Assembly: GCA_930972465.1 (NCBI GenBank)
Contig: CAKNHF010000006.1
Coordinates: 1 to 64,000 of the forward strand
From: an uncultured Lachnospiraceae bacterium
GTDB taxonomy: Bacteria > Bacillota > Clostridia > Lachnospirales > Lachnospiraceae
Direction of reading: 5' to 3'
Length of the DNA stretch: 64,000 bases
This document shows positions 7,610 through 16,336 of the stretch, one piece after another. Positions within the stretch are counted from its first letter, which is position 1. Each line of letters begins with the position of its first letter. The notes below the pieces were generated by a model. That model was not told the origin of the DNA, did not search any database, and saw only the letters and a list, made by a program, of their open reading frames with translations. A program made the translations under genes and the position numbers.

Positions 7610-8473
7610 ATGAGTATTTATGATGTATTTAACGGCGGCAGCAAACCGTTTGATAAAGCACAGTGGGCTGCCCAGAAGCAGGAACAGCGTAAGGAAGCCT
7701 ATGAGCTGATCGACAGTACCTGTGCGGAAATGATGACAAACGGCGACAGTTTCCGCCAGTACCTGGATGTACAGAGTCGTTTTGACCGTTACTCGGTTGC
7801 CAATGCCATTTTGGTATCTGCCCAGAAACCCGATGCAGTGCAGCTGAAAGATTACAGCACATGGAAGCAGAATCGGATCTATGTCAACAAGGATGCACAC
7901 AAGATCGTCATTCTTGAACCGGGGAAGGAATATACCCGTGAGGATGGTTCAAAGGCAGTCGGCTATAATGCGAAGATTGTCTATGACATTTCTGAAACCT
8001 CTGCGGCAGGAAAAGTGCAGGCACCGGAGAGAAAAAACATGCGGGAGCTTGTTTCTGCCCTGATCGATGCAAGCCCGGTTCCCTTTGTTCCGGTTGGCGA
8101 TCTGGAAATGCCTGCCTACTACGACAGTAAGCAGCAGACGATTTTTATTAAGACCGGTCTTTCCGAAGAACAGCTTTTTGTGAGCATGGCAAAGGAAGTT
8201 TCTGCAGCGGTCTTTGACTTCAAACACAATGAAAGCCGTGACGCTTCCGATTTCAAATCCTTCTGTGTCGCCTATATGGTCAGTGAGCGCTATGGCGTAG
8301 ATACCAGAGGGTTCAGTTTTGACCGGCTTCCGGGTGAATTTTCGGAACCGGATACGCAGGTGTTCAAAGGCGAGCTTAACTCCATGCGTGATGTTCTGGG
8401 AGAAATCCAGAGTGACATGTTTAAGAGCCTGGAAAAGAGCAGACCGCCTAAGAATAAGGAGCAGGAACGCTAA
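7610..8473 (+). CDS. ArdC-like ssDNA-binding protein, metallopeptidase part degenerate
   Basis: A 287-residue protein whose N-terminal 110 residues (RFDRYSVANAILVSAQKPDAV, YSTWKQ) fit the ArdC N-terminal ssDNA-binding type. The C-terminal half has the layout of a zincin-like metallopeptidase, but where HExxH is expected it reads MAKEVSAAVF, so catalysis is unlikely. ArdC proteins protect entering single-stranded DNA. Three consecutive ATGs are possible; the one at 7610 sits nine bases after GAGG. It lies between pcfB and virD4 in the transfer operon. Confidence 0.6.
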   Translation: MSIYDVFNGGSKPFDKAQWAAQKQEQRKEAYELIDSTCAEMMTNGDSFRQYLDVQSRFDRYSVANAILVSAQKPDAVQLKDYSTWKQNRIYVNKDAHKIVILEPGKEYTREDGSKAVGYNAKIVYDISETSAAGKVQAPERKNMRELVSALIDASPVPFVPVGDLEMPAYYDSKQQTIFIKTGLSEEQLFVSMAKEVSAAVFDFKHNESRDASDFKSFCVAYMVSERYGVDTRGFSFDRLPGEFSEPDTQVFKGELNSMRDVLGEIQSDMFKSLEKSRPPKNKEQER

Positions 8474-8488
8474 TCGGAGGTAGAGCCT

Positions 8489-8686
8489 ATGAAAGAAGAA
8501 CGATACCATATCGCACTGGATAGGTACGACAGGAATATCGTGATCAATGCCTTAAATACCTTGCGGACACGGCAGATACAGGAGGAACGCCCCACCGAGC
8601 CTGTGGATGAGCTGATCGACAAGGTAGCCAATGCCCCGACAAAGAAAGTCAGGGTGCTTCCCTGTAAGTGTCATGAGGAACGATAA
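8489..8686 (+). CDS. Small conserved ICE protein before virD4
   Basis: A 65-residue protein, MKEERYHIALDRYDRNIVINALNTLR..., of a type regularly found directly upstream of virD4 in Tn1549-like elements. A short helical protein with no recognised catalytic motif. The ATG follows GGAGG. Its last 14 bases overlap the start of virD4, so it probably drives translational coupling of the coupling protein. Confidence 0.7.
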   Translation: MKEERYHIALDRYDRNIVINALNTLRTRQIQEERPTEPVDELIDKVANAPTKKVRVLPCKCHEER

Positions 8687-10466
8687 CGACCAGAAAACGA
8701 GCATCATCCTTTCTGTCTGTGGGATTGTTCCCGTCGTATGGTTTGCCCTGCTGACAGCACCATATGTCAGTGGAGGCATGGTAGAGATCGTCAATGGATT
8801 ACCCGTGGCGATGAGCCACCCTTTTGCAATCAGGATGTGTGAGGACAGCTTAAAAACTGTCCTTCTTTTTTTGCTCGCTTATGCAATGGGGATCGGCATT
8901 TATTTCTCTACCCGCAGGAACTACCGCAGGCGGGAGGAGCATGGCTCAGCAAAATGGGGCAACACCGGGACTTTGAATAAAAAGTACCGGGATAAAGATC
9001 CGTCCGCAAATAAGCTGCTGACGCAGAATGTCCGTATTGGTCTGGATGGCAGAAAACACCGCAGGAATCTGAACATTTTAGTATGCGGCGGTTCCGGCGC
9101 AGGAAAAACAAGGTTTTTCTGTAAGCCCAATGCCATGCAGTGCAATACCTCTTTCGTGATCCTCGACCCGAAAGGAGAAATTGTCCGTGACATTGGCGGC
9201 CTGTTGGAAAAGAAAGGCTATGAAGTTGGAGTCCTTGATCTGATCAATATGCACCGAAGCCATTGTTACAATCCCTTTGTTTATCTTAGGAATGACAACG
9301 ATGTGCAAAGGCTGGTGACAAATCTCTTTAAGGCGACCACGCCCAAAGGCGCACAGTCACAAGATCCCTTCTGGGATACAGCGGCCAGTATGCTGCTTCT
9401 GGCACTGGTGTTTTATCTGAAATACGAAGCGCCGCCTGATGAACAGAACTTTCCAATGGTCATGGAGCTTTTACGGGCTGGTGAAGTCCGGGAGGATGAT
9501 GACAGTTATGTCAGTCCTCTGGATGAACTGTTTGACCGGCTGGAGCTGAAAAACCCGGAGCATATCGCCCTGAAGTATTACAGGGATTACCACTCTGGTT
9601 CGGCTAAGACCTTAAAGAGCATTCAGATCACCCTTGCCGCAAGGCTTGAAAAATTCAATCTGGAGAGCCTTGCCGGTTTGACAGCTACGGATGAGCTTGA
9701 CCTGCCCTCTTTGGGCGAAAAGAAAGTTGCTTTGTTTGCACTGATACCAGACAACGATACGAGTTTTAACTTCCTTGTCAGTATCCTCTATACGCAGCTT
9801 TTTCAGCAGCTCTTTTATCTTGCCGACCACAAGTACGGCGGCAGCCTGCCTGTCCACTGCCATTTCATCATGGACGAGTTTGCCAATGTGAGCCTGCCCG
9901 ATGATTTTGACAAGATCCTTTCTGTGATGCGCTCCCGTGGCGTATCCGTCAGCATTATTCTTCAGAATCTGGCACAGCTTAAGGCGCTCTTTGAAAAGCA
10001 ATGGGAAAGCATCGTCGGCAACTGCGATGAATTTTTGTATCTGGGCGGCAACGAACAGAGTACCCACAAATATGTGTCCGAGCTTTTAGGTAAGGAAACT
10101 ATTGATACGAACACCTATGGAAAAAGCTCCGGGCGCAGCGGAAACTATTCGACCAACTATCAGATTTCAGGACGTGAACTGATGACCCCGGATGAGGTGC
10201 GGATGCTGGATAACCGTTATGCACTGCTGTTTATCCGAGGGGAGCGTCCGGTTATGGATCTGAAGTACGACATCCTGAAGCACCCGAATGTGAAGCTGAC
10301 GGTGGATGGCGGTCAGCCGCCGTATATCCACGGAGAGCCGACACAGGCTGTCGCTACGCTCGTGTTTGACAGTGAAATTCCAGAGAATGCCGTAAGCATT
10401 GCATCTGTCAACACAACTTATGAACTTCTGTCCGATGAGGATTTGGAAGAAATGTTTAACATCTAA
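8673..10466 (+). CDS. virD4: VirD4/TraG-type coupling protein (T4CP)
   Basis: A 597-residue membrane ATPase. Two N-terminal membrane segments (about 10-30 and 61-79) precede a Walker A GGSGAGKT at 139-146, the conserved FVILDPKGEIVRD, and a Walker B in HCHFIMDEFANV. It links the relaxosome to the type IV channel. ATG 8673 lacks its own ribosome site but overlaps the preceding small gene; a start at 8631 would add residues that do not look like a membrane-protein N-terminus. Confidence 0.92.
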   Translation: MRNDNDQKTSIILSVCGIVPVVWFALLTAPYVSGGMVEIVNGLPVAMSHPFAIRMCEDSLKTVLLFLLAYAMGIGIYFSTRRNYRRREEHGSAKWGNTGTLNKKYRDKDPSANKLLTQNVRIGLDGRKHRRNLNILVCGGSGAGKTRFFCKPNAMQCNTSFVILDPKGEIVRDIGGLLEKKGYEVGVLDLINMHRSHCYNPFVYLRNDNDVQRLVTNLFKATTPKGAQSQDPFWDTAASMLLLALVFYLKYEAPPDEQNFPMVMELLRAGEVREDDDSYVSPLDELFDRLELKNPEHIALKYYRDYHSGSAKTLKSIQITLAARLEKFNLESLAGLTATDELDLPSLGEKKVALFALIPDNDTSFNFLVSILYTQLFQQLFYLADHKYGGSLPVHCHFIMDEFANVSLPDDFDKILSVMRSRGVSVSIILQNLAQLKALFEKQWESIVGNCDEFLYLGGNEQSTHKYVSELLGKETIDTNTYGKSSGRSGNYSTNYQISGRELMTPDEVRMLDNRYALLFIRGERPVMDLKYDILKHPNVKLTVDGGQPPYIHGEPTQAVATLVFDSEIPENAVSIASVNTTYELLSDEDLEEMFNI

Positions 10467-10480
10467 AGGAGGATTTATCT

Positions 10481-10834
10481 ATGAAATTTTTTAGCAAGAA
10501 GGATACCCAGAAGAAAGAAACCGTGAAGCTGCCGATGAGCAGAAAGACCAAAAGAGCGTTGATGGCGTATGCAGGCGCTGTGCTTTGTATGACCTGTTTT
10601 ACCACGACGGCATTTGCCGCCAACGATCCCATTACCGTAGTCAATAACCTCTCCGACTTCATTTTCGGACTGGTCAGGGCTGTGGGTATGATCATGCTCG
10701 GCTTTGGTATCGTGCAGATCGGTCTTTCCCTGAAATCCCATGATCCATCCCAGAGAGCGAATGGATTTCTGACGCTTGCGGGCGGCGTAGTCATTACCTT
10801 TGCAAAGGAGATCCTTACCCTGATTACAGGCTAA
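10481..10834 (+). CDS. Maff2-family VirB2/TrbC pilin-like membrane protein
   Basis: A 117-residue protein with a signal-like segment ending TTTAFA-A (residues about 25-47) and two further hydrophobic helices (FIFGLVRAVGMIMLGFGIVQIGL and LAGGVVITFAKEILTLITG). This is the Maff2 family, which occupies the VirB2/TrbC position in CD630-type elements. AAAGGAGG lies eight bases before the ATG. It is the last gene before the hairpin and methylase insertion that interrupts the usual VirD4-Maff2-VirB6 order. Confidence 0.85.
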   Translation: MKFFSKKDTQKKETVKLPMSRKTKRALMAYAGAVLCMTCFTTTAFAANDPITVVNNLSDFIFGLVRAVGMIMLGFGIVQIGLSLKSHDPSQRANGFLTLAGGVVITFAKEILTLITG

Positions 10835-10851
10835 GATAACGGACGAAACAA

Positions 10852-10900
10852 GACAATGGGAGCAGATCTGCTGCGGCAGAAATGCTCCCACTGTCTGTTT
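10852..10900 (+). terminator. Strong hairpin between pilin and methylase genes
   Basis: Outer stem GACA-A-TGGGAGCA / TGCTCCCA-C-TGTC (10852-10895) with an inner stem TCTGC/GCAGA, followed by TGTTTT. It should terminate or attenuate transcription before the methylase and virB6 genes. Confidence 0.7.
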
Positions 10901-10901
10901 T

Positions 10902-11507
10902 ATGACAAGAAAGGTGGTTGAATCTATCGAGAATATAAAAAAATATGGCATCATTTACGCCGATCCACCGTGGCACTACAACCAGAAAAATCTTTCTGGA
11001 GCAGCAGAACATCATTACCGCACCATGAGCATCGAAGAAATCTGTAAGCTGAAAGTTGCAGAAGTAGCCGATCAACATTGTGTCCTGTTTTTATGGGCGA
11101 CATTTCCTCAATTACCCGAAGCCTTAAAGGTAATAAAAGCATGGGGCTTTCAATATAAAACAGTTGCATTTGTTTGGCTAAAACAGAACAAAAGTGGAAA
11201 AGGATGGTTCTTCGGTCTTGGATTTTGTACAAGAGGAAATGCGGAAATCTGCCTGCTCGCCACAAAAGGAAAACCTCGCAGACAATCAAACCGTATCTAT
11301 CAGTTTATTATCAGCCCTTTGCGTGAGCATAGTCAGAAACCGGATGAAGTCCGAGAGAAAATCGTTGCGCTGATGGGCGACCTGCCGCGATTGGAATTGT
11401 TTGCCCGCCAAAAAACAGATGGTTGGGATGTGTGGGGCAACGAGGTTGTATGTGATGTTGAAATCAGCAGTTATGCAGAGAAAACAGGAGGTGATTTATG
11501 TGTCTGA
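10902..11507 (+). CDS. MT-A70 family adenine DNA methyltransferase
   Basis: A 201-residue protein with the MT-A70 catalytic motif DPPW (IIYADPPWHYNQ, residues about 17-28) and downstream LFLWATFPQLPEAL and AEICLLATKGKP segments. Members methylate adenine N6. No endonuclease gene is adjacent, so it is an orphan modification enzyme, perhaps for evading restriction in new hosts. The start is weakly supported (no clear ribosome site before ATG 10902; a GTG at 10914 is possible). Its end overlaps virB6 by eight bases, and the virB6 ribosome site lies inside it. Confidence 0.85.
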   Translation: MTRKVVESIENIKKYGIIYADPPWHYNQKNLSGAAEHHYRTMSIEEICKLKVAEVADQHCVLFLWATFPQLPEALKVIKAWGFQYKTVAFVWLKQNKSGKGWFFGLGFCTRGNAEICLLATKGKPRRQSNRIYQFIISPLREHSQKPDEVREKIVALMGDLPRLELFARQKTDGWDVWGNEVVCDVEISSYAEKTGGDLCV

Positions 11508-12336
11508 TAACTGGGTCGTACAGAATCTTGAAAATGCCCTGAACACCTGGAATGAAAAGCTGGCGGAGATATGGCAGCTCATTACCCAGTCACCGGAGCA
11601 GTTTAAAGGCGGTACGATATGGTCTGTTATCCTGAATATCCACGGCGCACTGCAGGCAATCGGGCTTGCCCTGCTGGTGCTGTTCTTTGTCGTTGGTGTC
11701 ATGCGTACCTGCGGCAATTTTGCCGAAGTCAAAAAGCCGGAACATGCTTTGAAGCTGTTTATTCGTTTTGCCCTTGCAAAAGGAGTCGTCACCTATGGCT
11801 TAGAGCTGATGATGGCTCTCTTTAATATCGTTCAGGGTGTGGTTTCCACGATCATGAATGCCGCTGGATTTGGCTCTGCCACACAAACGGTACTGCCGCA
11901 GGAAATCGTCACAGCCGTTGAGGACTGTGGCTTTTTTGAGAGCATTCCCCTCTGGGCAGTCACATTGATCGGCGGTCTGTTTATTACGATACTGTCGTTC
12001 ATTATGATTATGTCTGTCTATGGCAGATTTTTTAAACTGTATCTCTATACGGCGATTGCTCCCATCCCTCTTTCCACTTTTGCAGGGGAACCGAGTCAGA
12101 GTGTTGGCAAGAGCTTTATCAAAAGCTATGCCGCTGTCTGCCTGGAAGGTGCGATCATAGTGCTTGCCTGCATCATCTTTTCCCTGTTTGCAGCGGCTCC
12201 ACCGGCAGTCAACCCGGATGCGGCAGCGGTATCTATGGTGTGGAGCTACATCGGGGAACTGGTATTTAATATGCTCGTCTTAGTCGGTGCGGTCAAAATG
12301 GCTGACCGTGTTGTACGGGAAATGATGGGCTTATAA
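11500..12336 (+). CDS. virB6: VirB6/TrbL-like channel protein, CD1112 type
   Basis: A 278-residue polytopic membrane protein with about six hydrophobic helices, for example AIGLALLVLFFVVGVM, AVTLIGGLFITILSFIMIM and GAIIVLACIIFSLFAA. This is the VirB6/TrbL inner-membrane component of the type IV channel. GTG 11500 follows AGGAGGTG at a standard distance. A longer in-frame start at 11401 lies inside the methylase gene and would add a non-membrane segment, so it is rejected. Confidence 0.85.
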   Translation: MSDNWVVQNLENALNTWNEKLAEIWQLITQSPEQFKGGTIWSVILNIHGALQAIGLALLVLFFVVGVMRTCGNFAEVKKPEHALKLFIRFALAKGVVTYGLELMMALFNIVQGVVSTIMNAAGFGSATQTVLPQEIVTAVEDCGFFESIPLWAVTLIGGLFITILSFIMIMSVYGRFFKLYLYTAIAPIPLSTFAGEPSQSVGKSFIKSYAAVCLEGAIIVLACIIFSLFAAAPPAVNPDAAAVSMVWSYIGELVFNMLVLVGAVKMADRVVREMMGL

Positions 12337-12349
12337 AGGAGGTATCCAT

Positions 12350-12790
12350 TTGGAAGTAAAGATCAATAAAGAAATCCGTAACTATACGGAAAGTATGTTT
12401 TTCGGACTGTCATTAAGGCAGTTCATTTTTTCTGTCCTTGCCTGCGGTGTTGCGGTAGGCTTGTATTTCCTTCTCCGTCCGTACTTTGGTATGGAAACCC
12501 TTAGCTGGGTATGCATTTTAGGGGCATTCCCCTTTGCGGCGATGGGCTTTATCAAATATAACGGCATGACCGCAGAACAGTTTGTCTGGGCATGGTTTAA
12601 ATCCGAATTTCTGATGCCAAAGAAACTGATGTTCCGGCCAGACAATCTTTATTACGAAGCCATGAAGTCCAGCATCGAAGCAAGAGAAAAAGGACTTCCT
12701 GTCGTTCCCAAGAAACAGAGACGAAAAGAGCGAAAGGAGAAAAAACAGGATAAGAAGAAAACGAAAAAGAATAAAGGAGGCGCAGCATGA
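12350..12790 (+). CDS. prgI: PrgI/VirB3-like membrane protein
   Basis: A 146-residue protein with two membrane helices (FIFSVLACGVAVGLYFLL and a second around ILGAFPFAAMGFI) and a long lysine-rich cytoplasmic tail. This is the PrgI family, the VirB3 counterpart that docks the VirB4 ATPase. The TTG start is supported by AAAGGAGG eight bases ahead. It overlaps virB4 by four bases (GCATGA). Confidence 0.85.
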   Translation: MEVKINKEIRNYTESMFFGLSLRQFIFSVLACGVAVGLYFLLRPYFGMETLSWVCILGAFPFAAMGFIKYNGMTAEQFVWAWFKSEFLMPKKLMFRPDNLYYEAMKSSIEAREKGLPVVPKKQRRKERKEKKQDKKKTKKNKGGAA

Positions 12791-15120
12791 TTAAAACACT
12801 GAGAACCCTGTTTAAGCAGGATAAGGAAAAATTTGTGGTGCCAAAGTCAGTACAGAATGTCATTCCCATTTATACGATCTGGGAAGATGGCATTTTCCTT
12901 GTGGGCAGGAACAAATATGCAAAGACCTTTAAATTTGAGGACATCAATTATGCCGTGGCCAGCCGTGAGGACAAGGAAGCCATGTTTCTGGAATACTCTG
13001 AACTGCTCAATGCTTTTGACAGCGGCGCTACCACAAAGCTCACCATCAATAACCGCCGTCTGAACCGGGTGGATTTTGAGCAGACCATCCTGATCCCCAT
13101 GGCGGAGGACGGTCTGGATAAGTACCGTAAGGAGTACAACAAGATGCTGCTGGATAAGGCAACCGGAGCAAACTCTATCGTGCAGGACAAATATGTGACT
13201 ATTTCTGTGTGCAAAAAGAATATCGAAGAAGCACGGAACTATTTTGCCCGTGTGGGTGCCGACCTTGTCACTCATTTTTCCCGCCTGGGCGCACGATGCG
13301 TAGAACTGGAAGCGGAAGAAAAACTCCGTATCTTCCACGACTTCTACCGTACCGGCGAAGAAACCGCCTTTACCTTCGATATGGTACAGAGTATGCGCAA
13401 AGGCCACGATTTCAAAGACTTCATCTGCCCGGACACCTTTGAGTTTGAAAAGGACTGTTTCCGTATGGGAGATCGATACGGGCGTGTGATCTTCCTTAGA
13501 GAATACGCTGCCTATATCAAAGACAGCATGGTAGCGGAGCTTTGTGAGCTGAACCGCAACATGATGCTGTCCATTGATGTTGTCCCGGTTCCCACGGATG
13601 AAGCGGTACGGGAAGTGGAAAACCGGCTGCTCGGTGTCGAAACCAATATCACGAACTGGCAGAGAAAACAGAATCAGAATAATAATTTCTCGGCAGTTGT
13701 CCCTTATGACCTTGAGCAGCAGCGCAAGGAAAGCAAGGAATTTCTGGACGACCTGACAACCCGTGACCAGAGGATGATGTTTGCGGTGCTGACACTGGTG
13801 CATACCGCAGAAACCAAAGAGCAGCTGGACAGCGATACGGAAGCCCTGCTGACCACTGCCAGAAAGCATTTGTGTCAGTTTGCAGTGTTGAAATACCAGC
13901 AGATGGACGGACTGAACACGGCGCTGCCGTTTGGTGTGCGTAAGATCGATGCCCTGCGCACACTGACCACGGAAAGCCTTGCCGTATTTATCCCGTTCCG
14001 GGTGCAGGAGATTTACCACAAGGACGGTATATATTACGGGCAGAATGTAATCAGCAAGAACATGATTATTGCCAACCGCCGCCATCTGCTCAACGGCAAC
14101 TCGTTTATTCTCGGTGTGTCTGGTGCAGGTAAATCCTTTACGGCAAAAGAAGAAATGACCAATATCATCCTCACAGATCCCAATGCGGATGTCATTATTA
14201 TCGATCCTGAACGGGAATATTCCCCACTGGTCAAGGCCATGCAGGGCGAAGTCATCCACATTTCTGCGACCAGTGAAAACCACATCAATGCAATGGATAT
14301 GAACTCCGATTACGGTGACGGCGCAAACCCGGTCATTCTGAAATCGGAGTTTATTTTGTCTCTCTGTGAACAGCTCATTGGCGGTGCAAGTCTGGGGGCA
14401 AAACAGAAATCTATTATCGACCGCTGTACGGCCAGTGTTTACCGCCACTATCAGCAGGGCAATTATCAGGGTGTCCCGCCCACTTTGCAGGACTTCCGTG
14501 AAGAACTGCTCAAACAGAATGAGCCGGAGGCGCAGGAAATCGCCCTTGCCATTGAGCTGTTTACTGATGGCAGCCTGAACACCTTTGCCAAGAACACCAA
14601 TGTGGATACCCACAGCCGTCTGATCTGCTATGACATTCTGGATCTGGGCAAACAGTTACAGCCGATTGGTATGCTGGTTGTCCTTGACAGTATCTTAAAC
14701 CGCATTACGCAGAACAGAGCCAAGGGCAGGAACACATTCATTTTCATTGATGAAATCTATCTGCTGTTCCAGCATGAATACTCGGCAAACTTCCTCTTTA
14801 CCCTCTGGAAGCGTGTGCGTAAATATGGTGCATACTGTACCGGTATCACACAGAATGTAGATGACCTTTTGCAGAGCCATACCGCAAGGACAATGCTTGC
14901 TAACTCTGAATTTATCATCATGCTTAATCAGGCGTCTACGGACAGGATTGAGCTTGCCAAGCTTTTGAACATCTCTGACCTTCAGATGGGCTATATCACC
15001 AATGTCGGTGCAGGACAGGGACTTTTGAAGGTAGGCGGTTCCCTTGTGCCGTTTGTCAACAAATTCCCGCATAACACCGAACTGTATAAACTGATGACGA
15101 CCAAGTTTGGAGAGGTATAA
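12787..15120 (+). CDS. virB4: VirB4-type conjugative ATPase, CD1110 type
   Basis: A 777-residue ATPase that powers assembly of the transfer channel. Walker A is LGVSGAGKS near residue 443 and Walker B is FIFIDEIYLLF near 652. A C-terminal segment GYITNVGAGQGLLKVGGSLVPF is typical of the group. The start overlaps prgI by four bases and has AAAGGAGG upstream. The length matches the family, and no internal disruption was seen. Confidence 0.93.
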   Translation: MIKTLRTLFKQDKEKFVVPKSVQNVIPIYTIWEDGIFLVGRNKYAKTFKFEDINYAVASREDKEAMFLEYSELLNAFDSGATTKLTINNRRLNRVDFEQTILIPMAEDGLDKYRKEYNKMLLDKATGANSIVQDKYVTISVCKKNIEEARNYFARVGADLVTHFSRLGARCVELEAEEKLRIFHDFYRTGEETAFTFDMVQSMRKGHDFKDFICPDTFEFEKDCFRMGDRYGRVIFLREYAAYIKDSMVAELCELNRNMMLSIDVVPVPTDEAVREVENRLLGVETNITNWQRKQNQNNNFSAVVPYDLEQQRKESKEFLDDLTTRDQRMMFAVLTLVHTAETKEQLDSDTEALLTTARKHLCQFAVLKYQQMDGLNTALPFGVRKIDALRTLTTESLAVFIPFRVQEIYHKDGIYYGQNVISKNMIIANRRHLLNGNSFILGVSGAGKSFTAKEEMTNIILTDPNADVIIIDPEREYSPLVKAMQGEVIHISATSENHINAMDMNSDYGDGANPVILKSEFILSLCEQLIGGASLGAKQKSIIDRCTASVYRHYQQGNYQGVPPTLQDFREELLKQNEPEAQEIALAIELFTDGSLNTFAKNTNVDTHSRLICYDILDLGKQLQPIGMLVVLDSILNRITQNRAKGRNTFIFIDEIYLLFQHEYSANFLFTLWKRVRKYGAYCTGITQNVDDLLQSHTARTMLANSEFIIMLNQASTDRIELAKLLNISDLQMGYITNVGAGQGLLKVGGSLVPFVNKFPHNTELYKLMTTKFGEV

Positions 15121-15124
15121 GGAA

Positions 15125-15925
15125 GTGGGGAAGGAGACAGAGTGTTTAGATCTGCGCAATCAAATTTACTGTATGGATTGTATGGAACTGATGGCGCATA
15201 TCCCGGATAACTTTGTGTCACTTATCCTGACCGATCCGCCCTATGGCATCGCATACCAGAACCATTTTGCCAGACAGCCCCATGAAATATTGGATGGGGA
15301 TCACGGGATTGATTATGAACGCTTTGCGTGGGAAAGTTACCGCATTTTGCGGGACAATTCCCACGCTTATTTTTTTACCCGGTTTGACTGCTATTCTTTT
15401 CATTACGACTGTCTGCGAAAAGCAGGATTTACGGTAAAAAACTGTCTGGTGGTGGAGAAAGGGACATTGGGCGGCATCGGTGATCTGAAAGGCAGCTATG
15501 CCAATAATTCAGAATGGATTATTTTCTGTCAGAAAGGACGGCGATTGTTTCAGCAGACGCAATTACTGGAGAACCGTAAAAAAGAAGGCACATTGTTCCA
15601 GAAAGGCAGAGAACCAAGTAAGAAGTACAAGACGAGGTTCCCTGCCTGCTGGTTTGGAGAGGAATATCCCAAGGCAACCTACAATGCCACATGGCAGAAG
15701 AAACATGGCATTTACCATCCAACCGTAAAAAATGTGGAGTTTTTGTCGTGGCTGCTCCAGATTTCCAGTACCAGAAAGGAACTGGTCTTTGACGGTTTTA
15801 TGGGGACTGGAAGCACTGCTTTGGCTGCCTTGGCAAACGACAGGGATTATTTAGGTGCAGAGATCAATGAGGCATATTTTAAGATTGCGCAAAAACGGAT
15901 AAAGGAGGTATTTTCAAATGTCTAA
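15125..15925 (+). CDS. DNA methyltransferase of the DPPY (N4/N6) class
   Basis: A 266-residue protein with catalytic DPPY (LILTDPPYGIAYQN, near residue 33) and the AdoMet-binding FDGFMGTGSTALAA near 226, in the DPPY-first order of beta-class enzymes. NQIYCMDCMELM is the usual N-terminal beta strand. No restriction nuclease is adjacent. GTG 15125 follows GAGAGG and keeps the gene just clear of virB4; a TTG at 15107 overlaps virB4. It is the second modification enzyme within this transfer operon. Confidence 0.85.
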   Translation: MGKETECLDLRNQIYCMDCMELMAHIPDNFVSLILTDPPYGIAYQNHFARQPHEILDGDHGIDYERFAWESYRILRDNSHAYFFTRFDCYSFHYDCLRKAGFTVKNCLVVEKGTLGGIGDLKGSYANNSEWIIFCQKGRRLFQQTQLLENRKKEGTLFQKGREPSKKYKTRFPACWFGEEYPKATYNATWQKKHGIYHPTVKNVEFLSWLLQISSTRKELVFDGFMGTGSTALAALANDRDYLGAEINEAYFKIAQKRIKEVFSNV

Positions 15926-16322
15926 TATTCAATTTCGCTCCGCAGAGCATAGAGATTTCTTTCTGGAAAACATGAGTAAGTGCAGAGTCAACGACAGTTA
16001 TCACCGGGCGTTTTTCTATGTCATGGGGATTGCTTCGGAAACAAGGGCAAATATCAGCCAGATGTTTGACTTTAAGAATGACTGTATCGAGCCGGATGGG
16101 ATGCACGGCGGATGGCAGACCAGCGGAACGGTTAGGGTTTGCCGCCTTGCCTTTAACCTCTGGAATGGGTACACCGACATGGACAGCCCCCAGTCTTTTA
16201 CACCGGAAGATCTGTTCTGTTGTGAGTTTGCCCCCTACTTCATGGAGGGCATCAAGGTCAGGTATCCCGAATATTGCAGGGATCTTCCCGCACCCAGAAA
16301 ACAAAACGAATTGTCACGCTAA
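15918..16322 (+). CDS. DUF6075-family protein
   Basis: A 134-residue soluble protein. The pattern FRSAEHRDFFLENM, YHRAFFYVMGI, GGWQTSGTVRVCRLAFNLWNGY and LFCCEFAPYF matches the DUF6075 family of mobile elements. Function unknown. It overlaps the methylase gene by eight bases and is followed 14 bases later by the sortase, so it belongs to the same operon. Confidence 0.75.
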   Translation: MSNIQFRSAEHRDFFLENMSKCRVNDSYHRAFFYVMGIASETRANISQMFDFKNDCIEPDGMHGGWQTSGTVRVCRLAFNLWNGYTDMDSPQSFTPEDLFCCEFAPYFMEGIKVRYPEYCRDLPAPRKQNELSR

Positions 16323-16336
16323 GAAAGGAGAAACCC

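Noticed and set aside
12847-14613. 588-codon open frame on the minus strand
   Set aside because: It lies fully opposite virB4, has no ribosome site, and its translation is low-complexity and not protein-like; it is a shadow of the GC pattern of virB4.
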